Both the position numbers and the translations under genes were made by a program. Under the pieces are notes generated by a model, which was given only the letters and a program-made list of their open reading frames with translations, searched no databases and was not told the DNA's origin. Shown in pieces: positions 7,695 to 15,901 of a DNA stretch of 64,000 nt. This DNA comes from Hominenteromicrobium sp964531265 (GTDB taxonomy: Bacteria > Bacillota > Clostridia > Oscillospirales > Acutalibacteraceae), in assembly GCA_964531265.1 (NCBI GenBank), contig CAZHDW010000012.1, positions 1 to 64,000 on the forward strand. Direction: 5' to 3'. The stretch's first letter is position 1; every line of letters starts with the position of its first letter.

Positions 7695-8487
7695 CTTAGA
7701 AAAGCCGATAGGTCTCACCGGCTGCACCGACATCATCGACGAGGCCTTTCACCGTTTGAGCCGGCCGGGCTGGGCGGTTGATCCCACCCATTTCATCATC
7801 GAGCTTGACCCTCAAAACGGTCGTTCCGCGCTGACGGAATACGTCAGCGAAAGTCTGCGCATCAGCGGAGGCTTTCAGTTCAACTCCCTCGACTGCTTCA
7901 TTGAGTTTAAGCTTGACGGCACCATGGAGCAGTTAAAGGACATTTTCAATGCGAAGCTGCCGCTCCATGCGGATTTTTCAAACGACTATGAGGGCGTCGT
8001 CGCCATGGATATCACTCAGCTCGCAGTACAGCAGAGCAGCGACCAGGTGGATTACTTCCTGAACAGGGTCTCCGAGCTTTCAAAAAGCTCACTGTTCATA
8101 TTCTTTGTACCGTCCACCCGCAAGTCCGAATTTATCGCCCGCAGTGTGGATAAGCTCACCCACCGCATCAAGAAGAAGCTGAACGAAAAGGTATTGCATC
8201 TGTACGCCGAGCCCTATACCCGTGAAGAGTTGACACGGATTGCAGAGAAGGCTCTCGGAGATATTGAAATTGAGCTTTCCGGCGGCAAGAAAATGGACGA
8301 AGCCATAGCAGAGCAGCTCGCTCAGCGCAGAATAACCGCCTCAAAGGATGCTTATAATCTCGGGCTGGAGCTTTCGAAGCTTGCGGATTTCAGCAAATTC
8401 CGTTCCGTGCTGCACGCAAGCGCCGTCAAGGCTATCTGTCCAGAAAACACAATGAACGTAAGTGAGGTAAGCATGAATGGAAAATAA
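7687..8487 (+). CDS. AAA+-like protein with degenerate P-loop, coupled to the ClpP-like gene
   Basis: 266 aa; overlaps the ClpP-like gene by 8 nt and the next gene by 11 nt. The fold pattern looks AAA+. Residues 36-50 (FIIELDPQNGRSALT) align with the Walker A context of SpoVK/CbbX-type AAA proteins (GDPGTGKT), but the Gly and the catalytic Lys are missing (R46). A weak Walker B strand lies at 104-112 (VVAMDITQL), a sensor-1-like strand at 136-146 (LFIFFVPSTRK), and AEPYTREELTRIAEKAL near 174-190 resembles the AAA lid. ATP hydrolysis is therefore doubtful. Translational coupling suggests it delivers substrates to, or bridges, the peptidase and the downstream ATPase. This is inference. Confidence 0.65.
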   Translation: MNNLEKPIGLTGCTDIIDEAFHRLSRPGWAVDPTHFIIELDPQNGRSALTEYVSESLRISGGFQFNSLDCFIEFKLDGTMEQLKDIFNAKLPLHADFSNDYEGVVAMDITQLAVQQSSDQVDYFLNRVSELSKSSLFIFFVPSTRKSEFIARSVDKLTHRIKKKLNEKVLHLYAEPYTREELTRIAEKALGDIEIELSGGKKMDEAIAEQLAQRRITASKDAYNLGLELSKLADFSKFRSVLHASAVKAICPENTMNVSEVSMNGK

Positions 8488-10312
8488 CAGATTCTCCACC
8501 ACTTCCGAGATACGCCGTGTGCTCAGCAAGGTACAGCCCGGTGTTCCCGGCGGCCCGGTGCTTGACTATCGCAACAGACAGAGCTGGGTATATACCGGAG
8601 AGGGCAACAGCCTTTTCCTCGGTGTTCCCGGCAGTGGAAAGACCACCCGCGGCACCATCCCTCTCACCAAAAGCCTTATCATCGCCGGTGAATCCTTTGT
8701 TTCTCTGGATTCCAAGGGCGATATTTACGCGAGCACGGCCACCGAGGCCAGAAAGCATGGCTACGATGTAAAGGTGATAAACTACCGCGACCCGTACAAT
8801 TCTCTGAGATGGGAGCCGCTTGCCGACCCATATAAGGATTACACAAGCGGTGATAAGGTAAAAAAGGATCGTGCTCAGCGCACTATTCGAGATATGGCGA
8901 ATTCAATTTTCCCCTCTGTGCTACGCGACGACCCCTTCTGGCAGGACTCCGCACGCACCATGTTCACCGCTGCGGCTTACGCTCTGATGGAGTACGCAAA
9001 GCCGGAGGAGGTAAATATCGCAAGCGTTTTCAGCCTTATTGCCGACGGCATTGAGCGCTGCGCACCGAATAGCTTTTCGAGTTGCAAAACCTATCTTGAA
9101 CAATTTGTCGGCAATATGCCCGATGATTCGATCTCAAAAAAGCTTTTCCAGAGCTATCTCACCGCCCCGGACGCCACTTTCGGCGGTATGAACTCCGTGT
9201 TTCACAAGGGCGGTCAGCTGTTTCAGTGCAGCGATGCACTCCTTGAGATGCTCGGCAGAGATGACCTGAACATCAACGAGCTGGACGGTGAAACCCCCAC
9301 CGCAATATATATCATCGTCCCTGACGAGACCTCGGACTATTTCTCGCTTGCCGGAATCCTCTGCGGACAGATCATCAACCATTTCATCGGTATCGCACAC
9401 AGCCGCTACAACGGCCGACTCCCTCGCAGACTGAATATCTGCCTTGAGGAGCTTGGCAATATCGGCAAATCCATACCGGAGCTTGGAACCTATATGTCCG
9501 CCGGAAGATCACGCAATATCCGCTGCCACCTTGTATTGCAGAACCTTTCTCAGCTCGACAAAATATATGGTCAAAGCCTTGCATCGACCATCAAGGACAA
9601 TATCGATGTTATAGTGGCCTTTCGCATGAGCAACTGGCAGACACTGACAGAGCTTTCCCAGAAGTGCGGTGATCATCAGGTAGAGTATTCAAACAGATAT
9701 TTTACAAGACCCCTCCTGCCTGCAACGACACTTGGCGCCATGGAGACCGGAAGAGCACTCGTTCTGATATCCGGGCGCACCAAATTCGTCACTCTGCTGC
9801 CCCATTTCACGGATATGTTTGATTGCAGTGAATGCACACCGCCCGAGGCGATCATCCGCACGGAAAGCGAACCTGCTCACGTATTCAGCATCAAGGAATA
9901 CGTAGATTCCGTTATTAAAAAGAAGTCCGAAGAAGAATCGAGATCGCCGTTCCTGAGGCCGGGCCTTGGCTTCTCTCCGCTTCTGAACGTTAGCTTGGAC
10001 GATGACGATGATGACGACGAGCTCCCCTTTGACAGCATCCTGCTTCCCTCCCGCAATTTTGAAGACACACGCAATGTCGGTAACCTGAACCGAACAGAAC
10101 CGCTCAGTCTTACCATAATATACATAAAGGGCAGCATTATCCAGGTGGTAAGAATCCTGCACCAATACCAGGATAAGCTCCTCAGCGAGCTGTATACCGA
10201 GCTGAAGTCCCTGCCCTATACGGTCACCTTCGACAGCCCCGAAGAGTGCGACAGCGCCGAAAAGGAGCTCATCGACGCCGGCTGCGTCGTAATAAGAACG
10301 CACAACTGCTAA
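8477..10312 (+). CDS. VirD4/TraG-like ATPase 2 with poly-Asp linker and extra C-terminal domain
   Basis: 611 aa. Canonical Walker A GVPGSGKT (49-56); Walker B region NICLEELGNIGK, with E324/E325 in place of the usual Asp-Glu; then SAGRSRNIRCHLVLQN, the VirD4/TraG signature. No N-terminal membrane helices, so cytoplasmic. An acidic linker (eight Asp within 508-515) precedes residues 543-611, which read like the ribosomal L7/L12 C-terminal fold (FDSPEECDSAEKELIDAGCVVI). It differs from ATPase 1 in keeping the normal P-loop Gly. It is last in the ClpP-like/AAA-like operon with an 11-nt overlap. Either a motor feeding the peptidase or a DNA/protein pump is possible. Confidence 0.87.
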   Translation: MENNRFSTTSEIRRVLSKVQPGVPGGPVLDYRNRQSWVYTGEGNSLFLGVPGSGKTTRGTIPLTKSLIIAGESFVSLDSKGDIYASTATEARKHGYDVKVINYRDPYNSLRWEPLADPYKDYTSGDKVKKDRAQRTIRDMANSIFPSVLRDDPFWQDSARTMFTAAAYALMEYAKPEEVNIASVFSLIADGIERCAPNSFSSCKTYLEQFVGNMPDDSISKKLFQSYLTAPDATFGGMNSVFHKGGQLFQCSDALLEMLGRDDLNINELDGETPTAIYIIVPDETSDYFSLAGILCGQIINHFIGIAHSRYNGRLPRRLNICLEELGNIGKSIPELGTYMSAGRSRNIRCHLVLQNLSQLDKIYGQSLASTIKDNIDVIVAFRMSNWQTLTELSQKCGDHQVEYSNRYFTRPLLPATTLGAMETGRALVLISGRTKFVTLLPHFTDMFDCSECTPPEAIIRTESEPAHVFSIKEYVDSVIKKKSEEESRSPFLRPGLGFSPLLNVSLDDDDDDDELPFDSILLPSRNFEDTRNVGNLNRTEPLSLTIIYIKGSIIQVVRILHQYQDKLLSELYTELKSLPYTVTFDSPEECDSAEKELIDAGCVVIRTHNC

Positions 10313-10406
10313 GTGGCTGTACGCCGCCTTGTCACCTGCAATGACAGCTCTGTAAAAAGAAAAATTGAATACGCTCCGGTCAAGAATATTTTCTTTCGAA
10401 ATACTC

Positions 10407-10437
10407 TTGACTGGAGTTAACTCCAGTTGCTTATAAT
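10407..10437 (+). promoter_or_regulatory. MerR-type promoter with dyad operator
   Basis: TTGACT (10407-10412) and TATAAT (10432-10437) are separated by 19 bp, and the perfect dyad CTGGAGTTAACTCCAG (10411-10426) fills the spacer. Over-long 19-bp spacers with a central dyad are the hallmark of MerR-family activators (AdhR/NmlR type for carbonyl stress). No MerR gene lies nearby. Confidence 0.85.
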
Positions 10438-10471
10438 GATGATAACGAGTATTTGCAAAGGAGAATCCGCA

Positions 10472-11452
10472 ATGGAAAAAAGAAAACTGAGAAATCTCGA
10501 AGTTTCCCCCGTCGGCATGGGCTGCATGGCATTTTCACACGGTTACGGTGTTGCACCGGAAAGAGAATATTCAATAGAGGCTATCCGCAAGGGCTACGAC
10601 TTCGGCTGCACCTTCTTCGACACAGCCGAGGTATACGGCACACAGCAGTTCTATCCCGGACACAACGAGGAGATAGTCGGTGAGGCCGTAAAGGATTTCC
10701 GCAAGGACGTGGTTCTTGCAACAAAGCTCTTCCTCACAAAGGATGAGGCTCAGGCAGAGGGCGTATACGGCGCAATTAAGAGACATCTGACAGCCTCCAT
10801 GGAGAAGCTCGGTACTGATTACGTAGACCTCTACTACCTCCACCGCATCAACCGCAATATACCGCTTGAGGACATCGCAGGCGCAATGGGCCAGCTCATT
10901 GATGAGGGTCTCGTTCGCGGCTGGGGTCTCTCCCAGGTAACCGCCGAGATACTCGACAGAGCACATAAAGTCACTCCCGTATCCGCTGTTCAGAATATCT
11001 ACTCCATGCTTGAAAGAGACTGCGAGACGGATATTTTCCCGTACTGCCTTGAGCACAACATCGGCGTTGTGCCGTTCTCTCCGATAGCCAGCGGTCTGCT
11101 CTCCGGTAAGATCAACGTCAACACAGAGTTTGAAAAGGTGGATGACGTGCGCTCATGGGTTCCGCAGCTCACAAAGGAGAACATTGCCGGCAACCAGCCG
11201 ATAGTCGACATGCTCACCGAGTTTGCCGCAAGAAAGAACGCGACAAACGCACAGATCTGCCTTGCATGGATGCTGCACAAGTACCCCAATGTCGTTCCGA
11301 TCCCGGGCTCCAAGAACCAGGGGCGCATCATTGAAAACCTCGGCGCATGGAATGTTACCCTGACCGATGAGGAATTCACCGCACTTGAGACCGCACTAAA
11401 TTCCTTTACGGTTTTCGGACACAGAGGACATTTGCAGGAAGCAAACGGCTGA
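10472..11452 (+). CDS. Aldo/keto reductase
   Basis: 326 aa from the ATG at 10472, preceded by AAAGGAG. An NADPH-dependent aldo/keto reductase of the AKR TIM-barrel family, which reduces aldehydes and ketones in the cytoplasm. Catalytic residues are visible: Asp and Tyr in FFDTAEVYG, Lys in VVLATKLF and His in DLYYLHRIN. The C-terminal cofactor segment VVPIPGSKNQGRIIENL is intact. Length is normal for the family. It is monocistronic, expressed from the MerR-type promoter just upstream, which points to induction by reactive electrophiles or aldehydes. The physiological substrate cannot be read from sequence. Confidence 0.93.
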   Translation: MEKRKLRNLEVSPVGMGCMAFSHGYGVAPEREYSIEAIRKGYDFGCTFFDTAEVYGTQQFYPGHNEEIVGEAVKDFRKDVVLATKLFLTKDEAQAEGVYGAIKRHLTASMEKLGTDYVDLYYLHRINRNIPLEDIAGAMGQLIDEGLVRGWGLSQVTAEILDRAHKVTPVSAVQNIYSMLERDCETDIFPYCLEHNIGVVPFSPIASGLLSGKINVNTEFEKVDDVRSWVPQLTKENIAGNQPIVDMLTEFAARKNATNAQICLAWMLHKYPNVVPIPGSKNQGRIIENLGAWNVTLTDEEFTALETALNSFTVFGHRGHLQEANG

Positions 11453-11465
11453 TAATACAACACGC

Positions 11466-11504
11466 AAAAAGCGACGACTTTCGCACGAAAGCCGCCGCTT
11501 TTTT
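11466..11504 (-). terminator. Terminator of the zinc-ribbon protein gene
   Basis: A stem with 2-nt loop, followed by U5 on the minus strand. On the minus strand the two imperfect positions become G-U pairs, whereas on the plus strand they are A-C mismatches, so it mainly serves the minus strand. Confidence 0.75.
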
Positions 11505-13186
11505 CAGTTCTTAAAGGTTGCGTTTGCAAGGTAGATATAGCCCACCTGCTTCGGATCTGTGAATGCACCCTCGACCTCTATGCGTATCTTCTGCGCATTT
11601 CCGATGAGGAGATTCATATCCTTTGTACCGCTCTTAAGGGTAAGCTGTGACAGCTCGTACTTTGCCACGCCGTCAACATACACCTTGAGCTTTCCGATAA
11701 AGCCCTCCGTGGTGCTGCTGTCCACCACCCATGTGCCGCTGAGATACTTATATTTACCGCCCGGAGTGTACTCCGTGGAGACCGTCTCCGACACCGACGG
11801 ATACATGGAGAAGCTCAGGCCGTTGCTGTACTTAGTTCCGTTCACACCGTAGGCCGGCCAGATACTGCTGCAATTAGAGCCGCCCGTATGGCCTATATCG
11901 ATGAGCAGCACCGGGTAAAGTGCCTTGTATTCCTTTATCTTCGCATTTACCGTTTCTTCCTCGCCGATAAAGCTCTTGGCCTTTTCCAGCACTGCAACCG
12001 CGCCCTCATAGTCGCTGCTCTCGGCAAGCTTTTCGGCCTCCTCAAGCTTTTCGTCTCTGTACTGCTGCTTATACTGCTTTATCTGCTCATCAAATCTCGG
12101 GTCCTGCTTTTCGGCTCCCTCCAGCAGCTTTGCCGCACCGACAAGGTCATCCTCGTTCGCCATCTTTTCAGCCGCCTCAAGTGTGGAGGTCACGTAGTTT
12201 TCGGCCTCCATTTCCTGTATTTCGAGCTTTTTGCTCTCGATATCCTCGTCCTCGCCGAGCACGGACGCGCTGTTCTCAAGCAGGGCAGCAGCCCCAAGGA
12301 AATCCTTGTTCTCCGCAAGTTTCTGTGCATCCGCAATGACACCCGACTTATAATCCGCCTTTATCGCCGTTATATACTCCTGCGCCTTGTCGTAGTTTAC
12401 GTCCGTGTCGACCACCGCCGCAAACAGCCTCAGGGCGTTCTCAACCTCGCCGTTCTTTTCGGCGGTTACCGCCGAAGCAAAGCTCTCCTTTGAAACCTTC
12501 AGCGCCTTCATCTGCTCCGCTGCGGATTTCAGCTCCTGAGAATCCGGATACAGCCTCTGCAATCTGTCCACAAGGTCATACACAACGCCGTATTCCGCTT
12601 CTGAGCTATTGTACTGCTGCACCGCCTGCATCGCCAGTGTTCTGAGCTCGCTGGAAAGCAGCTCGCGCTCGCTATCCTCAAGCTGCGGCAGAAGCAGAGT
12701 TATTTTCGAATAATCTTTCGCATCCATGGCTCTGCCAAACTGCTGAGTGGGCGAATTATACCACGAATATATGCCTATAGCGGCACCGGCTACGGCTATC
12801 AGCACCGCAGCGATTATCACCACTACGAGCCACACACGCTTTTTACGGGGCGTCACATCCTCATCGTCATAGGAGTACATATCCCTGTATTCCTCCACGG
12901 GTCTCGGCTGCTCCTGCTCATTTTTAAACTTCAATGGCGGAATATTAAGCTGCTCGCCGGAATAGATATCCTCCATTTCGGGCTCCTGCCTTACATGCCG
13001 TGCCGCAGTGCTGTATATATCCCTGCTGTCATTCTCTTCTTCGGCGGTGTTTTCGCCGCTGTCAATGCTTTCGGCCACGTTCTCCTCTTCGTCCGGCACC
13101 GAGCTTGCCACAAGCGCCGAATTCCCACATTCCGGGCACACCTTGGCGTCATCTGGAACCGATGCGCCGCAATTTATGCAAAACAT
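11504..13186 (-). CDS. Zinc-ribbon, single-pass membrane protein with helical repeats and NPCBM-like C-terminus
   Basis: 560 aa; the start at MFCINCG is chosen because AAAGGAGGG precedes it. Order: zinc ribbon (C3, C6, C17, C20), acidic disordered linker (21-115), one membrane helix (118-141), then a long helical region with repeated units of the pattern AxKLAExxDxxGAxxLLE (about 160-425), and a beta-rich C-terminal domain (about 428-560) resembling NPCBM/NEW2 carbohydrate-binding modules. The zinc ribbon would be cytoplasmic and the rest outside. The gene has its own terminator and divergent or convergent neighbours. It may sense or bind cell-surface glycans; the role is inferred. Confidence 0.75.
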   Translation of the reverse strand: MFCINCGASVPDDAKVCPECGNSALVASSVPDEEENVAESIDSGENTAEEENDSRDIYSTAARHVRQEPEMEDIYSGEQLNIPPLKFKNEQEQPRPVEEYRDMYSYDDEDVTPRKKRVWLVVVIIAAVLIAVAGAAIGIYSWYNSPTQQFGRAMDAKDYSKITLLLPQLEDSERELLSSELRTLAMQAVQQYNSSEAEYGVVYDLVDRLQRLYPDSQELKSAAEQMKALKVSKESFASAVTAEKNGEVENALRLFAAVVDTDVNYDKAQEYITAIKADYKSGVIADAQKLAENKDFLGAAALLENSASVLGEDEDIESKKLEIQEMEAENYVTSTLEAAEKMANEDDLVGAAKLLEGAEKQDPRFDEQIKQYKQQYRDEKLEEAEKLAESSDYEGAVAVLEKAKSFIGEEETVNAKIKEYKALYPVLLIDIGHTGGSNCSSIWPAYGVNGTKYSNGLSFSMYPSVSETVSTEYTPGGKYKYLSGTWVVDSSTTEGFIGKLKVYVDGVAKYELSQLTLKSGTKDMNLLIGNAQKIRIEVEGAFTDPKQVGYIYLANATFKN

Positions 13187-13260
13187 GCTATCCCTCCTTT
13201 TATTACAATAAGAATACATTATTCTTCATTACCTGTCAATTTTTTAATTCAAAAACAGTG

Positions 13261-13294
13261 AATAAAAGTCTCCCTGCGCTGTTAACAGGGAGAC
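13261..13294 (-). terminator. Terminator of the MATE gene at 13301
   Basis: GTCTCCCTG/CAGGGAGAC stem (13268-13276 with 13286-13294), followed on the minus strand by TTTTATT. Confidence 0.75.
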
Positions 13295-13300
13295 CAATCG

Positions 13301-14677
13301 TCAATTTACTTTCTGCGACTTCTCTATTCTTCTTATCTTCGCGAAATACACGCTCACGAGCACCGCTGCTGCGCCTACCCATGCTGCGACCTCGGCATAG
13401 TATATGCCCGTCTGTCCGACAAGGCCGGGAAGTATGAGCGCTATTGCGATTCTCATTATAAACTCCATAACGCCGGACACCATCGGTGTTACCGTATCGC
13501 CGAGACCCATGAGCGCCGAGCGGTAGATATGCAGCATATAGAGCACGGAGAGAAATGCTGCCATGACTCTGAGGTAGTATACCGCAACGTCAGTTGAAAA
13601 CTGCACCTCCTCCGGTGTTCCGGAAATGAACAGACCGACAAGTGCTCTTCCGGCCACAAACGCAAATGCGGTTATAACAGCGGAGGTCAGCAGCGCTATC
13701 CATGTTGCGGAGTGCATACCCTTTTTGATACGCTCCAGGAGACCCGCTCCGAGGTTCTGGCCGACATATGTTGTTACCGCATAGCCGAAGGACGTTGCGG
13801 CTATCTCAAGTATGCCGTACAGCTTATTTGTGGCGGTGAAGCCTGCAACGAACAGTACGCCATAGCGGTTAACGACCGTCTGTACCACGATGCCGCCGAC
13901 GGCAATTATGAGATTCTGGGCAGCTACCGGAAGACCGAGACCCAAAAGCCTCTTTGCCATAGCCCCGTCGGGCACAAAGTCACTCTTTTTGAGATGTATT
14001 ATGCTGATTCGCATAACGGCTCTGAGGCAGAAAAGCGCCGCAAAAAGCTGTGCCATAACCGTAGCCACCACAGCTCCGGCAATGCCCCAATGGAAAATCA
14101 TGACGAAAACGAGGTCGAGAACGATATTCATAACGGAGGCTATCACCATTGCATACAGCGGTGTTTTGCTGTCTCCGAGCGCACGGAGTATACTTGCAAG
14201 CACATTGTATGCCATTATGATCGGTATACCTGCAAACATTATGCGCAGATATATCAAAGCGCCGTCCATGACCTCCGTCGGTGTGTTCATCATCTCCAGA
14301 ACGGGACGCACTGCCACCTGGCTGAGCACGAGCAGCAACACGGATATTGCGGCTGCAAGGGAAACCGATACCGCAATGGAGCGGTTGAGCCCCTCATTGT
14401 CCTCCGCACCGAAGCGCTGAGCCATGTATATTGAAAATCCCTGTGCAAAGCCCTGTATCATGCCGAGCACCAGCCAGTTCAGCCAATCCGCCGCGCCCAT
14501 TGCGGCAAGCGCGGTAACACCGAGCGCCTGACCGACTATTGCGGTATCGACCACGGTATAGAGCTGCTGAAACACATTGCCGAGCATCAGTGGTATGGCA
14601 AAGGAAAAAATCAGCCTTGCCGGTGCGCCCTGTGTCATATTCTGTATTCGTTCACTTTTCGCCATCTTTTTCTCCAT
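13301..14677 (-). CDS. MATE-family multidrug/Na+ antiporter
   Basis: 458 aa, twelve predicted membrane helices, MatE domain twice. The N-terminal signature is typical: ARLIFSFAIPLMLGNVFQQLYTVVDTAIVGQALG. Members export cationic drugs or metabolites against Na+ or H+. The start is uncertain: an ATG 12 nt downstream (giving MAKSER) has GGAG at better spacing. It is monocistronic with its own terminator. A second, distantly similar MATE gene lies at 29028. Confidence 0.92.
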   Translation of the reverse strand: MEKKMAKSERIQNMTQGAPARLIFSFAIPLMLGNVFQQLYTVVDTAIVGQALGVTALAAMGAADWLNWLVLGMIQGFAQGFSIYMAQRFGAEDNEGLNRSIAVSVSLAAAISVLLLVLSQVAVRPVLEMMNTPTEVMDGALIYLRIMFAGIPIIMAYNVLASILRALGDSKTPLYAMVIASVMNIVLDLVFVMIFHWGIAGAVVATVMAQLFAALFCLRAVMRISIIHLKKSDFVPDGAMAKRLLGLGLPVAAQNLIIAVGGIVVQTVVNRYGVLFVAGFTATNKLYGILEIAATSFGYAVTTYVGQNLGAGLLERIKKGMHSATWIALLTSAVITAFAFVAGRALVGLFISGTPEEVQFSTDVAVYYLRVMAAFLSVLYMLHIYRSALMGLGDTVTPMVSGVMEFIMRIAIALILPGLVGQTGIYYAEVAAWVGAAAVLVSVYFAKIRRIEKSQKVN

Positions 14678-14751
14678 TTCTTTCTTTTATATTGCCGAAG
14701 AAAAAGGCGCTCGGCAACTACGCCGCACGCCCAAATCATTTTAGGAACGCC

Positions 14752-15042
14752 TTAAACTATGTAATCCACAGCCACTGCTGCCTCTCTTACGCCGGCAACA
14801 TAGGTCTTAACTACATCGCAGTGGTACGGGTCGAGCTGATATGCGTCGAGTGCCTCCGGGCTTTCAAGCGTTACATAGAGGCAGACGTCGTAGGAGCGCT
14901 CGGAATGCAGAAAATCAGCACCGGCCTCAACATCGATCACCTGCGGCACTCTGCCCTTCATCGTCTTGAAGAGCTCTACAAGCTTGTCACACTGCTCCTG
15001 TGAATTATCCTTCAGCTTGATCATCAATACATGCTTTACCAT
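14752..15042 (-). CDS. Dabb (stress-responsive alpha-beta barrel) family protein
   Basis: 96 aa. Begins MVKHVLMIKLKD and has the ferredoxin-like Dabb pattern: a beta strand with a conserved His, a helix (CDKLVELFKTMKGRVP), a second strand (YDVCLYVTLES), then an ALDAYQLDPYHCDVVKTYV helix. Dabb proteins form small dimeric barrels, and their function is often unknown. It starts 1 nt after the prmC stop and is the last gene of the kinase/DUF1385/prmC operon. Confidence 0.88.
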   Translation of the reverse strand: MVKHVLMIKLKDNSQEQCDKLVELFKTMKGRVPQVIDVEAGADFLHSERSYDVCLYVTLESPEALDAYQLDPYHCDVVKTYVAGVREAAVAVDYIV

Positions 15043-15043
15043 T

Positions 15044-15901
15044 TTATTTTCCCCCTGTTATTTTTATACCGGTAACTGCACGGTCGAGCCCACCGAGATC
15101 CCTGTGCACCCGTACATCGCGCATTCTGGCCTTAATGAACAAATCCTTTACCGCCTCGGCCTGTGTCTCGCCTATCTCAACGGCAAGCACACCGCCCTCG
15201 ACCAATTTTTTTGCCCATATATCGCATATTGCTCTGTAAAAATCGAGTCCATCCGTGCCGCCGTCAAGCGCCGTTTCAGGCTCTCTTTTAACCTCTTTTT
15301 GCAGTGTCTCCATATCCGCCGATTCGATATACGGCGGATTCGACACTATGAAATCCGGGTTTTCGGGCAGAGCCCCGGCAAAATCACTTGAGAATACATC
15401 TCCGCGCACAGCCCTGACCTTAAGCTCCGGGTAGCGCGCAAGGTTTTTTTCAAGATATCCGAAGGCCCCGTCGTAAAGCTCCACCTCCGTAACATCGGCT
15501 CCGGTGAGCTTGGCCATCATCAGGCCGACCGCACCTGTTCCGGCACAGAGGTCGATTCCGACAAGCGGCCTGTTTTTCGGCAGCCTTTGAGCGGTGCTCT
15601 CCACCAGAACGGCGGTATCATCCCTCGGTATCAGCACACCCTCGCCGCAGAGCAGGGTTATATCCATAAAATCCCATTCGCCCAGTATGTATTGCAGCGG
15701 CTCGCCGGATATTCTTCTCTCCGCAAGCCGAAGCAGCAGGTCGGTATCCTCCGGCAGGGCCTCTCTGTCACCGTTTGTAAGTATATCGAGTCGGCTGAGC
15801 CCCATGAATTTTTCCAAGAGGCAGCGTGCCTCAAAGGCCGGGTCATCCACTGCTTCCCCGAGGCGGCGTCTCAGCTCTCTGTCAAGCTCACGCAGTGTCA
15901 T
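15044..15901 (-). CDS. prmC: Peptide chain release factor N5-glutamine methyltransferase
   Basis: 285 aa. PrmC methylates the Gln of the GGQ motif in release factors RF1 and RF2. Seen here: an N-terminal helical RF-binding domain, the SAM motif GIDLCAGTGAVGL, and the catalytic NPPY within FIVSNPPYIES. The ATG at 15901 overlaps the DUF1385 stop (TGATG); a GTG one codon upstream is possible. Pairing of prmC with DUF1385 is common in Firmicutes, usually beside prfA, which is absent here. Confidence 0.95.
   Translation of the reverse strand: MTLRELDRELRRRLGEAVDDPAFEARCLLEKFMGLSRLDILTNGDREALPEDTDLLLRLAERRISGEPLQYILGEWDFMDITLLCGEGVLIPRDDTAVLVESTAQRLPKNRPLVGIDLCAGTGAVGLMMAKLTGADVTEVELYDGAFGYLEKNLARYPELKVRAVRGDVFSSDFAGALPENPDFIVSNPPYIESADMETLQKEVKREPETALDGGTDGLDFYRAICDIWAKKLVEGGVLAVEIGETQAEAVKDLFIKARMRDVRVHRDLGGLDRAVTGIKITGGK

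Noticed and set aside
313..10312. Annotation of the accessory locus as an integrative conjugative element
   Set aside because: No relaxase, VirB4/VirB6, integrase or attachment repeats were seen; the two VirD4-like proteins have no membrane anchors.
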